From the NCBI RefSeq assembly GCF_000820725.1, contig NZ_CCXH01000302.1, forward strand, positions 1 to 32,881: a stretch of DNA of 32,881 nt, given 5' to 3'. Shown here piece by piece: positions 7,244-13,466 of this stretch. Source of the DNA: Actinomyces polynesiensis. Lineage in GTDB: Bacteria; Actinomycetota; Actinomycetes; Actinomycetales; Actinomycetaceae. Every line of letters begins with the position of its first letter. Positions within the stretch are counted from its first letter, which is position 1. The notes below the pieces were generated by a model. The model saw nothing but the letters and a program-made list of their open reading frames with translations, made no database searches and had not been told where the DNA came from. The translations under genes and the position numbers were made by a program.

Positions 7244-7421
7244 CTCATTTTTTACCATTGAAGCCTTCGGCAGCATACGGTCGTCCGGCCTCCGCGCAAG
7301 TGCTTTCGCGGCATATCCTCCCTCACTCGCTGCGCTCCCTCAGTCCGGTATTCCACGGTCACTTGCACTCCGACCTCCCTCCCTAGCGGCACATGCGTGC
7401 CTTCAATGGCAAAAAAACGAG
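7244..7421. other. Large imperfect hairpin element, copy 1 (candidate ssDNA promoter or priming site)
   Basis: A 178-bp palindromic element upstream of ardC. The outer arms pair as CCATTGAAG (7255-7263) with CTTCAATGG (7401-7409), extended by TTTTTT (7248-7253) with an A-run (7411-7417). An inner arm pairs GCAGCAT (7270-7276) with 7393-7400 (one bulge). The core 7294-7372 has GCAAGTG (7296-7302) with CACTTGC (7360-7366), and 7307-7317 pairs with 7347-7357 with two mismatches. The core is nearly identical to copy 2 (8832-8911) while the arms differ in sequence yet stay self-complementary. T-rich left and A-rich right arms are the wrong way round for a terminator. On the minus strand of the left arm, TTGCGC and TATGCT lie 16 nt apart, a possible promoter inside the stem. 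Confidence 0.6.
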
Positions 7422-7443
7422 GGGGAAGAACCACACACACCCC

Positions 7444-7455
7444 GTTAGTACTATC
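7444..7455. promoter_or_regulatory. TAGTACTA palindrome upstream of ardC
   Basis: GTTAGTACTATC, a one-mismatch version of the perfect palindrome GATAGTACTATC seen at 8370. It lies 21 nt before the ardC ATG, just ahead of the ribosome site AGGAGG (7465-7470). One of at least seven copies confined to 7444-10002 and absent from other intergenic regions. Confidence 0.65.
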
Positions 7456-7475
7456 ACCGTCACCAGGAGGACACG

Positions 7476-8360
7476 ATGGCCCGCAAGATCAAGCACACCA
7501 AGAGCCCCGAGCAGCGCCGCGCCGAGGTCGAGGCCCTGCAACAGTCGATCGCGGAGCAGGTCGAGCAGCTGCGCCAGTCCGAGCAGTGGACCCGGTTCCT
7601 CGCGTTCGCGCAGACCTTCCACCGCTACAGCCTGAACAACCTTCTGCTGATCCTCGCCCAGAACCCCGAGGCGACCCACGTCGCCGGCTACCGCACGTGG
7701 CAGAGCATCGGCCGCCAGGTGCGCAAGGGAGAGCGCGGCATCCGCATCTTCGGCGGCCGCGAGGTGCGCCGCACCGTCGAGGACGAAAAGACCGGCGAGG
7801 AAAAGGAGGAGCGCGGCATGCGATTCTTCCCCGTCAGCGTGTTCGACAAGGCCCAGACCGACCCCATCGACCCCGAGGCCGACGACCCCGGCGAGATCGC
7901 CCACCAGCTCACCGGCGACGACCCCGCCGGCATTGCCGAGGCCGTGACCGACTGGCTCACCGGCCAGGGCTGGACCGTCGAGCGCGAGACGATCCCCGGC
8001 GAGACCAACGGCTACACCACCACCGACGGCAGCCGCCGCGTCGTCATCGACGCGGACCTGTCCCCCGCTCAGGCCGCCAAGACGGCGCTGCACGAGGCCG
8101 CGCACGTGATCCTGCACGCCGAGGAGGACGCCGCCGAGTACGTCGCGCACCGTGGCGTCAAGGAGACCGAAGCCGAGTCCGTCGCCTACATCGTGGCCGG
8201 GACGCTCGGCCTGGACACGGCCGCCTACAGCATCGGCTACGTCGCCGGATGGAGCGGCTGCGAGGCCGAGACGATCAAGGCCACCGCTGCCAACGTGCTG
8301 CGCGCTGCGCACACCCTGGCCGACGCCATCACCGAGGAGGAGACCCGGACCGCCGCATAA
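7476..8360 (+). CDS. ardC: ArdC-family antirestriction protein
   Basis: A 294-aa protein. The N-terminal 125 residues match the ArdC ssDNA-binding domain: a helical start, then FHRYSLNNLLLILAQNPEAT and a RTWQSIGRQVRKGERGI region. The C-terminal part is a zinc metallopeptidase-like domain with HEAAH at residues 206-210 and a downstream EAESVAY that supplies the third ligand. ArdC proteins enter or are expressed early in conjugation and protect incoming DNA from restriction. AGGAGG at 7465-7470 supports ATG 7476. A palindrome and the large hairpin element lie just upstream, and the gene is read toward the presumed oriT, as expected for a leading-region gene. Confidence 0.9.
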   Translation: MARKIKHTKSPEQRRAEVEALQQSIAEQVEQLRQSEQWTRFLAFAQTFHRYSLNNLLLILAQNPEATHVAGYRTWQSIGRQVRKGERGIRIFGGREVRRTVEDEKTGEEKEERGMRFFPVSVFDKAQTDPIDPEADDPGEIAHQLTGDDPAGIAEAVTDWLTGQGWTVERETIPGETNGYTTTDGSRRVVIDADLSPAQAAKTALHEAAHVILHAEEDAAEYVAHRGVKETEAESVAYIVAGTLGLDTAAYSIGYVAGWSGCEAETIKATAANVLRAAHTLADAITEEETRTAA

Positions 8361-8369
8361 AACACCCCG

Positions 8370-8415
8370 GATAGTACTATCACCGCTGCGAACCCGTGGC
8401 GGTGATAGTACTATT
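8370..8415. promoter_or_regulatory. Paired TAGTACTA palindromes in inverted arrangement
   Basis: GATAGTACTATC (8370-8381, a perfect 12-bp palindrome) and GATAGTACTATT (8404-8415). The two sites are arms of a larger inverted repeat: 8371-8386 pairs with 8399-8414 over 16 bp with a 12-nt loop. It can act as a double operator, and as RNA it would form a strong hairpin after ardC. An SD-like AGAGG follows at 8416-8420 but no ATG or GTG start is near it. The interval to the next site could encode a short peptide tail (VKNEGHYVYRNTPRP) without a normal start. Confidence 0.65.
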
Positions 8416-8465
8416 AGAGGTAAAGAACGAAGGCCACTACGTCTACCGCAACACACCCCGACCCT

Positions 8466-8477
8466 GATAGTACTACT
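8466..8477. promoter_or_regulatory. TAGTACTA palindrome variant
   Basis: GATAGTACTACT, directly followed by AGAGGAGG (8478-8485), the ribosome site of the small disrupted gene at 8493. Same position relative to the ribosome site as the copies at 8404 and 9263. Confidence 0.6.
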
Positions 8478-8492
8478 AGAGGAGGTAACGCC

Positions 8493-8602
8493 ATGAGTGC
8501 CGGAACCGTCATCATCGAGACCCGCCCGTTCAAGACGTGTTCCCCGACGCGCCGCGCGCCGAGCGCGAGGTCATCATCAGCGGCACGCACCCGAGCTGCT
8601 GA
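8493..8602 (+). pseudogene. Small gene with an apparent one-base frameshift
   Basis: ATG 8493 has a strong ribosome site (AGAGGAGG, 8478-8485) and opens with MSAGTVIIETRPFKT. After codon 15 the frame turns into arginine/serine-rich text. The +1 frame instead gives VFPDAPRAEREVIISGTHPS and a Cys before TGA at 8600-8602. Joining the two gives a plausible 36-37-aa protein. The most likely cause is a lost base near 8535-8540, either a real mutation or a sequence error. No family recognised. Its operator and ribosome site match those of the neighbouring genes, so it was part of the same regulon. Confidence 0.5.
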
Positions 8603-8786
8603 GCCGAAATGTTCGGTCCGGCACCGGCCGATGATTAGGCTCGTCGTGTTAGTCCCTCGTCGAGGCTCGTCCCCCCAGGGCCGACGCGAGGGGCTGCGCC
8701 CCTCGCGCTCCCCCACCGCCTGGGGCGACGGAGCTCCCCAGGCCAGAAGCGGACGCCGGCCACAGGCTGGCGACGGCAACCGAGTG
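8603..8786. other. Non-coding structured stretch before hairpin element 2
   Basis: No convincing gene on either strand. It holds at least two strong hairpins: GCGAGGGG/CCCCTCGC (8686-8693 with 8699-8706, 5-nt loop) and GCCTGGGG/CCCCAGGC (8718-8725 with 8736-8743). A CCCCAGG earlier at 8673-8679 could compete with the second. Together with the element at 8787-8957 this makes about 350 bp of folded, untranslated DNA before the redoxin gene. Copy 1 of the element is likewise preceded by two hairpins (7184-7223). Confidence 0.5.
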
Positions 8787-8957
8787 TTTTTCATTCGTTC
8801 CTGGCGCTCCATCATGGCCGCCACGCCCTGCGCGCAAGTGCTTTCGCGGCATATCCTCGCGTCTCTCGCTGCGCTCGGCCGCTCCGGTATTCCACGGTCA
8901 CTTGCACTCCGGGCTCAGCCGGCGGCCATTGCTCCGCTATCAGGAACGAAGGAAAAA
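8787..8957. other. Large imperfect hairpin element, copy 2
   Basis: A 171-bp palindromic element ending 23 nt before the redoxin ATG. The outer arm TTTTT (8787-8791) pairs with AAAAA (8953-8957). TTCGTTCCTG (8794-8803) pairs perfectly with CAGGAACGAA (8941-8950), and ATGGCCGCC (8814-8822) with GGCGGCCAT (8921-8929). The 80-bp core 8832-8911 shares its first 27 and last 29 bases, plus a 12-base centre, with copy 1. The arm sequences are unrelated to copy 1 but have the same architecture and the same T-run/A-run bases. That argues for selection on folded structure. Confidence 0.6.
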
Positions 8958-8980
8958 GATGATCGAGGGAGGAGACCGAC

Positions 8981-9244
8981 ATGCTGACCATCACCGTCTA
9001 CACCACCGGCCCCGGCTGCGGCCGTTGCCTGCTGACGAAGCGAGCACTGGACAAGGAGGGCATCACCTACCGCGAGGTGAACATCCGAGAGAACCCGGCA
9101 GCGCGCGAGTACGTCACCGAGGAGCTGGGATACTCCGAGGCCCCCGTGTGTGTCGTCGAGGACGGCACCGGCGAGGATCACTGGTCAGGCTTCTGGCCCG
9201 ACGAAATCGAGCGTGTGGCCGCCGCACGGAAAGCCACCACATGA
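8981..9244 (+). CDS. NrdH/glutaredoxin-like redoxin
   Basis: An 87-aa thioredoxin-fold protein. The active site is C13-G-R-C16 after the VYTTGPG strand. A cis-proline follows in EAPVCVVEDG, and the end WSGFWPDEIERV has the NrdH-type WSGF pattern. Such redoxins reduce ribonucleotide reductase or other thiol enzymes. On plasmids and phages they may support dNTP supply, which would fit second-strand synthesis after transfer. GGGAGGAG lies just upstream of ATG 8981. Preceded immediately by hairpin element 2 and followed by a TAGTACTA site. Confidence 0.85.
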   Translation: MLTITVYTTGPGCGRCLLTKRALDKEGITYREVNIRENPAAREYVTEELGYSEAPVCVVEDGTGEDHWSGFWPDEIERVAAARKATT

Positions 9245-9262
9245 TGCGAAAGACCGGCCCCC

Positions 9263-9274
9263 CATAGTACTATT
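9263..9274. promoter_or_regulatory. TAGTACTA palindrome between the redoxin gene and the next gene
   Basis: CATAGTACTATT followed directly by AGAGGTAA, the same extended sequence as at 8404-8423. It lies 18 nt after the redoxin stop and 30 nt before ATG 9305. The embedded TACTAT (9268-9273) fits a -10 box, but no -35 was seen. Confidence 0.6.
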
Positions 9275-9304
9275 AGAGGTAACAGAGGACAGAAGGGAAT
9301 CGAC

Positions 9305-9559
9305 ATGCTGACCATCACGTTCACCGAGGAGCAGGCCCGAGGGCTGGCCGAGCTGATCGACCTGGCCGAGCGCGGCCGCGAGGGCTTCGAGTATCAGGCG
9401 AGCTTCGGTGACTACACAGAGGACGACATGCAGGCCGCAGAGGTGAGCTGGCAACGAGCGCAGGTCACCGCCGAAATGCTCCGCTCGGAACCATTGACCC
9501 CTATCAACCCTGTTAGTACTGTCAGAGTCAGTATTACTAACCCAAGGAGGAACCCATGA
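9305..9559 (+). CDS. Small hypothetical protein upstream of ssb
   Basis: An 84-aa protein, MLTITFTEEQARGLAELIDL..., with a predicted helix-rich N-terminal half. GAAGGGA lies 7 nt before ATG 9305. The stop overlaps the ssb start (ATGA), so the two are coupled. Its last 20 codons run through a palindrome and promoter (9494-9541), so the tail may be of little functional weight. No family recognised. It belongs to the palindrome-controlled block and could be the regulator itself, but has no clear DNA-binding motif. Confidence 0.6.
   Translation: MLTITFTEEQARGLAELIDLAERGREGFEYQASFGDYTEDDMQAAEVSWQRAQVTAEMLRSEPLTPINPVSTVRVSITNPRRNP
9494..9541 (+). promoter_or_regulatory. ssb promoter overlapped by a palindrome pair
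   Basis: TTGACC (9494-9499) and TACTGT (9517-9522) are separated by 17 nt, the best sigma-70-type promoter in the block. The -10 lies inside the palindrome GTTAGTACTGTC (9512-9523). A degenerate inverted copy ending in ATTACTAAC follows (about 9527-9541). A protein bound to the palindrome would sit on the -10, which argues for repression. AAGGAGG (9544-9550) then leads into ATG 9556. Confidence 0.65.
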
Positions 9560-9945
9560 GCTACATCACCCGCACCGGAAACTTGGCCGGAACCCCCGAG
9601 CTGCGCGAGGGAGAGCGCGGCCCGTACACCTACGCCCGCGTCATCGTGTCCGACTGCATCCGTCAGGAGGACGGCAGCTACACCGACGGACCGGCGATCG
9701 CCTACGACGTCCTGGTGAGTGGCAACCAGGCCGTGAACCTGGTCGCCGCCGCCGAGGCGAGCGGCAACATCCGCATCACGTTCGCGGGCCGCTACCGCGT
9801 CACGGAGTGGCAGGGCGAGCAAGGCACTCGCGTGCAGCACGAGGTCCGAGCCGACGAGGTGAGCGTGAGTCTGATCGGTCAGAAGGTGACCGTTGAGCGC
9901 TCCCGAGGCGACGCAACGCCGCTCGACGAAAACTCGCCGTTCTGA
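9556..9945 (+). CDS. ssb: Single-stranded DNA-binding protein
   Basis: A 129-aa OB-fold protein with the SSB layout: an initial strand MSYITRTGNLAGTPELREG, then ARVIVSD, and a central basic/beta region ending in VSVSLIGQKVTVER. The C-terminus DENSPF is the acidic tail with terminal Pro-Phe that recruits partner proteins. Plasmid SSBs coat the incoming strand during conjugation and can blunt the SOS response. Start supported by AAGGAGG at 9544-9550. Shorter than chromosomal SSB, with only a brief linker. Followed by a hairpin and then the parA operon. Confidence 0.9.
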   Translation: MSYITRTGNLAGTPELREGERGPYTYARVIVSDCIRQEDGSYTDGPAIAYDVLVSGNQAVNLVAAAEASGNIRITFAGRYRVTEWQGEQGTRVQHEVRADEVSVSLIGQKVTVERSRGDATPLDENSPF

Positions 9946-9953
9946 TCGAGCCC

Positions 9954-9990
9954 AGGGGCGCGGCCGCCGATTCGTCGGCACCGCGCCCCT
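9954..9990. terminator. Stable hairpin after ssb
   Basis: AGGGGCGCGG (9954-9963) pairs with CCGCGCCCCT (9981-9990), and an inner GCCGA/TCGGC stem closes on a TTCG tetraloop (9971-9974). There is no T-run, so termination is probable but not certain. It separates ssb from the palindrome that controls parA. Confidence 0.6.
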
Positions 9991-10002
9991 GACAGTACTA
10001 TT
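9991..10002. promoter_or_regulatory. TAGTACTA palindrome upstream of parA
   Basis: GACAGTACTATT, followed by a partial half site (GACACTATT, 10003-10011) and the ribosome site GGAGG (10012-10016) before GTG 10024. Last of the seven copies. Its presence links partition-gene expression to the same control as ardC and ssb. Confidence 0.6.
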
Positions 10003-10023
10003 GACACTATTGGAGGTATCACC

Positions 10024-10821
10024 GTGACCGCTCAAATCTTCGCCCTCTGCAACCAGAAGGGCGGCGTCGGCAAGTCGACGACGACATTTCACCTGGCGCG
10101 CGCCGCGGTGCTGCGCGGCCAGCGCGTGCTTGTGGTCGACAACGATCCCCAGGGAAACCTGACGTCCGTCGCGGCTGCCGAACCCGTGGGGGAGGACCAG
10201 GCAGGGCTGGCCGACGCGCTCAGTGCGCGCGCGCCTGAGACCATCCGGGACGTGATCGTGCCGGGAGTCTGGCCCGGCCTCGACGTCGTGCCGACGTCGG
10301 GAGTCACACTCGGCTACGTGCGCGACGAGCTCGTGATCGCCGGGGCCGGCCGAGAGGGCCGGCTGCGCGAGGCCCTGGCCGCCGTCGCCGGCGACTACGA
10401 CGTGATCCTGATCGACTGCGCCCCATCGCTCGACCAGCTCACGATCAACGGCCTAACGGCCGCGCAGGGCGTCGTCGTCGTGACCCACTCGAAGCTGTGG
10501 AGCGCCAACGGCCTCGCCCAGTTGCTCGACACCATCGAGAGCGTGCGCGGCTACTACAACCCCGAGCTGGGCGTGGCGGGCATCATCGTCAACCAGCACG
10601 AGGAGAACACCGTCAGCGGAAAGACCTGGCTCGACGAGCTGCACCAGGCCGCCGAGTCCCGAGGGCTGAGCGTGCTCAGCCCGCCGATCCCGAAGCGCGT
10701 CGTCATCGCAGACGCCACCGAGGCCGCGCGCGGCCTCGACGAGTGGGGGAGTGCCGAGGCAACCGCGCTCGGCCAGTTGTACGCCGACCACCTGACCAGC
10801 ATCGAAGGAGCCCTGTCATGA
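10024..10821 (+). CDS. parA: ParA partition ATPase
   Basis: A 265-aa protein with the deviant Walker A KGGVGKSTTT (residues about 12-21), VVDNDPQGN as switch I/A', and LIDCAPS as Walker B. It lacks an N-terminal DNA-binding extension, so it is the short type Ib-like form. It drives plasmid segregation together with the protein encoded next. GTG 10024 follows GGAGG with normal spacing. The stop overlaps the next ATG (ATGA). Distinct from the larger ATPase at 2533. Confidence 0.92.
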   Translation: MTAQIFALCNQKGGVGKSTTTFHLARAAVLRGQRVLVVDNDPQGNLTSVAAAEPVGEDQAGLADALSARAPETIRDVIVPGVWPGLDVVPTSGVTLGYVRDELVIAGAGREGRLREALAAVAGDYDVILIDCAPSLDQLTINGLTAAQGVVVVTHSKLWSANGLAQLLDTIESVRGYYNPELGVAGIIVNQHEENTVSGKTWLDELHQAAESRGLSVLSPPIPKRVVIADATEAARGLDEWGSAEATALGQLYADHLTSIEGALS

Positions 10822-11231
10822 GCAGCCGTCCATCCCCCCGGAAGTCCTCACTGAGCGGATCGAGCCCGGTCGCCCCGCCGCCGGCAGAGACGCCCGAGGC
10901 GAAGCCGACACCGGCCGCCGCGCGGGCGGCGGCCGCCAAGCCGGCGGCCGCGCCCGTCACGCGCAAGGCCGAGGAACCGTCGACGAGCGGCAAGAAGAAG
11001 TGGCGGCACAAGGTGTCGTTCTACCAGGACCCGGCCGACACCGACCGGGTGCGAGGAGCGATCCTGCACACGATGGTGCAAGAGGGCAACCGGAACCTGA
11101 GCCAGTTCGTCAACGACGCCGTGATGGCCAAGGTTGAGGAGCTGGAAGCCAAGTACAACCACGGCGAGCCCTTCCCCGCCGTGGGAGCCCGAGAGCTGCC
11201 CCAGGGCGGCGCGGCCGCCGCTGGCGAGTAA
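10818..11231 (+). CDS. ParB-like centromere-binding partner of ParA
   Basis: A 137-aa protein. The first 55 residues are disordered and Ala/Pro/Lys-rich. A compact domain follows from about residue 60 (KKKWRHKVSFYQDPADTDRV, then a helix and NLSQFVNDAVMAKVEELEAK), the layout of ribbon-helix-helix centromere binders used with short ParA proteins. Translationally coupled to parA by ATGA, with AAGGAG upstream. No parS repeat array was found close by; the TAGTACTA palindromes upstream are one candidate site, since small RHH partners often repress their own operon. Function inferred from position and fold. Confidence 0.75.
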   Translation: MSSRPSPRKSSLSGSSPVAPPPAETPEAKPTPAAARAAAAKPAAAPVTRKAEEPSTSGKKKWRHKVSFYQDPADTDRVRGAILHTMVQEGNRNLSQFVNDAVMAKVEELEAKYNHGEPFPAVGARELPQGGAAAAGE

Positions 11232-11237
11232 GAACCC

Positions 11238-11687
11238 ATGAAGGCGCGCGCCATCGCCACAGTGGCCCTGCTGGGCCTGCTGGCCGGGTGCGCACCGAGC
11301 ACGCCGGCCGCCTCGACGGCGACCGTCACCGTCGGCACCCACCAGTTCCAGGTGCAGGTCGCAGACACCGCGGACGAGCAACGAGCCGGCCTCAGCGGAC
11401 GACCCGAGGTGCCCAAGGGCACCGGCATGCTGTTCACGTTCGCCGGCCGCCAGGAGCGGCAGGTGTGGATGGCCGGCATGCAGACCCGGATCGACGCGGC
11501 ATGGATCGTCGATGACCAGGTGCTCGTCATCGAGACCCTTGACCCGTGCACGATGACCGACCAGAGCAAGTGCCCGCGCTGGACGTCGCCTGGCGACGTC
11601 GACGCACTGCTGGAAGTCCCCGCCGGCGCACTCGAAGGTGTGCAGGTAGGAGAGACCGTCACCACCCGAGAGGACACACCATCATGA
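11238..11687 (+). CDS. DUF192-domain lipoprotein
   Basis: A 149-aa protein with a lipoprotein signal (lipobox LLAGC, Cys at about 18). A DUF192 domain follows: DEQRAGLSGRPEVPKGTGML, FTFAGRQERQVWMAGM, then a DDQVLVIE strand and the cysteine-containing DPCTMTDQSKCP loop. The biochemical role of DUF192 is not known to me. It sits in the parAB transcript, 6 nt after the ParB-like stop, and has a weak ribosome site. It is surface-exposed by its signal, so envelope protection or entry exclusion are possible guesses only. Confidence 0.82.
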   Translation: MKARAIATVALLGLLAGCAPSTPAASTATVTVGTHQFQVQVADTADEQRAGLSGRPEVPKGTGMLFTFAGRQERQVWMAGMQTRIDAAWIVDDQVLVIETLDPCTMTDQSKCPRWTSPGDVDALLEVPAGALEGVQVGETVTTREDTPS

Positions 11688-12100
11688 CCACGACAACCGC
11701 CGACGCACTGCGCGCCTGGGCGAAAGGCATCTACCCGACCGAGGCCGGCGTCGAGCTGCTGATCCGATCCGGCCGAGCCGTCTCCGACGGCGCACCCTGG
11801 ATCACCCGAGACGGCGACATGGCATGGATCGACGTCGACGAGCTGCTGCGCGAGACCGGAGCCTGGTCGGGAGGAGAGCGACGCCTGGTGCGCATTGCCG
11901 CGTCGCTGCTGGGCGGCCCCGCCGTCGACCTGTCCGAGGACGTGCCCGGCCTCGACCGTCAGGCGGCCGCCCTGGTGCTCGCTGCCATCGCACACGCCAA
12001 CGGCTCGCACGAGCACTCAGAGATTCAGTTCAACGAGGACGGCACACCGCGAGGCTTCTCGCGGGTGCCCACGCTGTATCCCTGGCCAGAGACCCGATAG
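11684..12100 (+). CDS. Hypothetical protein of the parA operon
   Basis: A 138-aa protein starting at ATG 11684 within the ATGA overlap with the DUF192 gene. Acidic and tryptophan-containing (LRAWAKGIYPTEAGVELLIR, then DMAWIDVDELLRETGAWSGG). The second half has a mixed alpha/beta appearance and ends PTLYPWPETR. No transmembrane segment or signal. I do not recognise a family with named function; tight coupling to its neighbours says it is a real part of the operon. Confidence 0.7.
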   Translation: MTTTTADALRAWAKGIYPTEAGVELLIRSGRAVSDGAPWITRDGDMAWIDVDELLRETGAWSGGERRLVRIAASLLGGPAVDLSEDVPGLDRQAAALVLAAIAHANGSHEHSEIQFNEDGTPRGFSRVPTLYPWPETR

Positions 12101-12124
12101 CGCACTACCCGAGGAGATGCGGCA

Positions 12125-12358
12125 ATGGCCACGAAGTGCCCACACTCAGACGTCGACGTCAACGGCTACTGCTACGCATGCGGAGCCTACGTCGAGGGCC
12201 GCGCCGCCGGCGCGGCGATCGCGGCGCTGTTCCCGGAGTTGTACGAGGCCGTGACCGAGCGGCCGGCCTGGCTGGACGCCAAGAGCGACGGCCCGATGGC
12301 CGACGCGCTCCGACCGCTGCGCGCGGCGTCGCCGGACGAGGACGGCGAGGACCGGTAA
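12125..12358 (+). CDS. Small zinc-ribbon-like protein
   Basis: A 77-aa protein. It opens MATKCPHSDVDVNGYCYACG: a CPH...CYAC pattern of four possible metal ligands (C5, H7, C16, C19), then an alanine-rich helix and an acidic end. GAGGAG 8 nt upstream supports ATG 12125. No known family. It closes the plus-strand block that starts at parA. Confidence 0.6.
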   Translation: MATKCPHSDVDVNGYCYACGAYVEGRAAGAAIAALFPELYEAVTERPAWLDAKSDGPMADALRPLRAASPDEDGEDR

Positions 12359-12383
12359 CGATCGATTATGAGAGGCTGGGAGC

Positions 12384-13466
12384 ATGGCCGAGAAGAAGAG
12401 GCCCTACGACCTGCACGTGGGGGATGTGGCGGACGCCTACGCGTCCTGGCCGTCGCCGACGTGCATCATCAGCGACGGCGCCTACGGCGTCCGCGGTTTT
12501 CACGGGGACACCACCGACGAGGAAGGGCTCGTTGACTGGTACGCCCCGCACATCGAGCAGTGGACGAAGGCTGCCGCCCCGGGCACGGCGCTGTGGTTCT
12601 GGGGTACGGAGGTGGGCTGGGCCACGGTGCATCCTGAGTTGAAGCGTCAGGGCTGGGACTACGTCCAGACCGTGGTCTGGGACAAGGGTCTGAGCCACAT
12701 CGCGGGCAACGTCAACGGCAACACCATCCGCCGCTTCCCCGTCGTCACGGAGGTCTGCGTCCTCTACCAGCGCCGCTTCGAGGCGGCGACCGACGCGGGC
12801 ATTCTCGATGCCCAGCAGTGGCTGCGGCACGAGTGGCGCCGCTCTGGTCTGCCGATGTACCTGGCCAATGAGGCCTGCGGCGTGAAGAACGCCGCCACGC
12901 GCAAGTACCTGACGAACGACTGGCTCTGGTACTGGCCGCCGGGAGTCGCCGTGGCCGCCATGGCCGCGTACTGCAATCAGCACGGCCTGGAGAGCGGCCG
13001 CCCGTACTTCTCGCTCGACGGTGTGACGTCGGTCACCGCGAAGCAGTGGGACCGGATGCGGCACCAGTGGCACCACGTCCATGGCCTGACCAACGTGTGG
13101 AGCCGCCCCCCGCTGCACGACGGCGAGCGTATGAAGGGCTCGATGCGTCGGTCGGCGCCGCGCGTGTACAAGCCCACGAAGGCCAGCACGACCCATCTGA
13201 ACCAGAAGCCACTGGAGCTCATGGAGCGCCTGGTGCACGCCGTCACGAAGGAGGGCGACGTCGTATGGGAGCCCTTCGGCGGGCTTGGCACGGGCTCCGT
13301 GGCTGCGGTGGCCCTGCGTCGGCAGGCTTTCCTTGCCGAGCGTGACCCCTACTTCGCGGAGCTTGCGCACGAGCGGCTTGACGTCGCCGCCGAGGAGGCC
13401 GAGACCAACGACGAGCTCGTGGCCCTCTTCGACGCCAACCCCGAGGAGGAGAGCAATGTCGGTTGA
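12384..13466 (+). CDS. Type II DNA methyltransferase (N4/N6-type, beta-class order)
   Basis: A 360-aa protein. Motif IV appears first (ISDGAYG, residues 29-35, an unusual form of the DPPY/SPPY signature) and the AdoMet-binding motif I near the C-terminus (EPFGGLGTGSVA, about 296-306). That order is the beta-class arrangement for amino-methyltransferases. THLNQKPLELMERLV just before motif I is the usual motif preceding it. GGGAG upstream of ATG 12384. It overlaps the following gene by 11 bp; together they form a restriction-modification pair. Recognition sequence cannot be told. Confidence 0.88.
   Translation: MAEKKRPYDLHVGDVADAYASWPSPTCIISDGAYGVRGFHGDTTDEEGLVDWYAPHIEQWTKAAAPGTALWFWGTEVGWATVHPELKRQGWDYVQTVVWDKGLSHIAGNVNGNTIRRFPVVTEVCVLYQRRFEAATDAGILDAQQWLRHEWRRSGLPMYLANEACGVKNAATRKYLTNDWLWYWPPGVAVAAMAAYCNQHGLESGRPYFSLDGVTSVTAKQWDRMRHQWHHVHGLTNVWSRPPLHDGERMKGSMRRSAPRVYKPTKASTTHLNQKPLELMERLVHAVTKEGDVVWEPFGGLGTGSVAAVALRRQAFLAERDPYFAELAHERLDVAAEEAETNDELVALFDANPEEESNVG

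Noticed and set aside
7244-7421. Hairpin element 1 as a simple terminator
   Set aside because: The T-run is on the left and the A-run on the right of the fold on either strand, opposite to an intrinsic terminator, and a normal terminator already exists at 7184-7202.
7383-8456. 357-aa minus-strand open frame over ardC
   Set aside because: Gly/Leu/Val-rich shadow of ardC; the plus strand has the HEAAH motif and a strong ribosome site.
7444-10002. TAGTACTA repeats as a CRISPR or iteron array
   Set aside because: Spacing is irregular (34 to about 900 bp), the unit is a 12-bp palindrome at gene boundaries, and no cas gene or rep-adjacent array is present; operators fit better.
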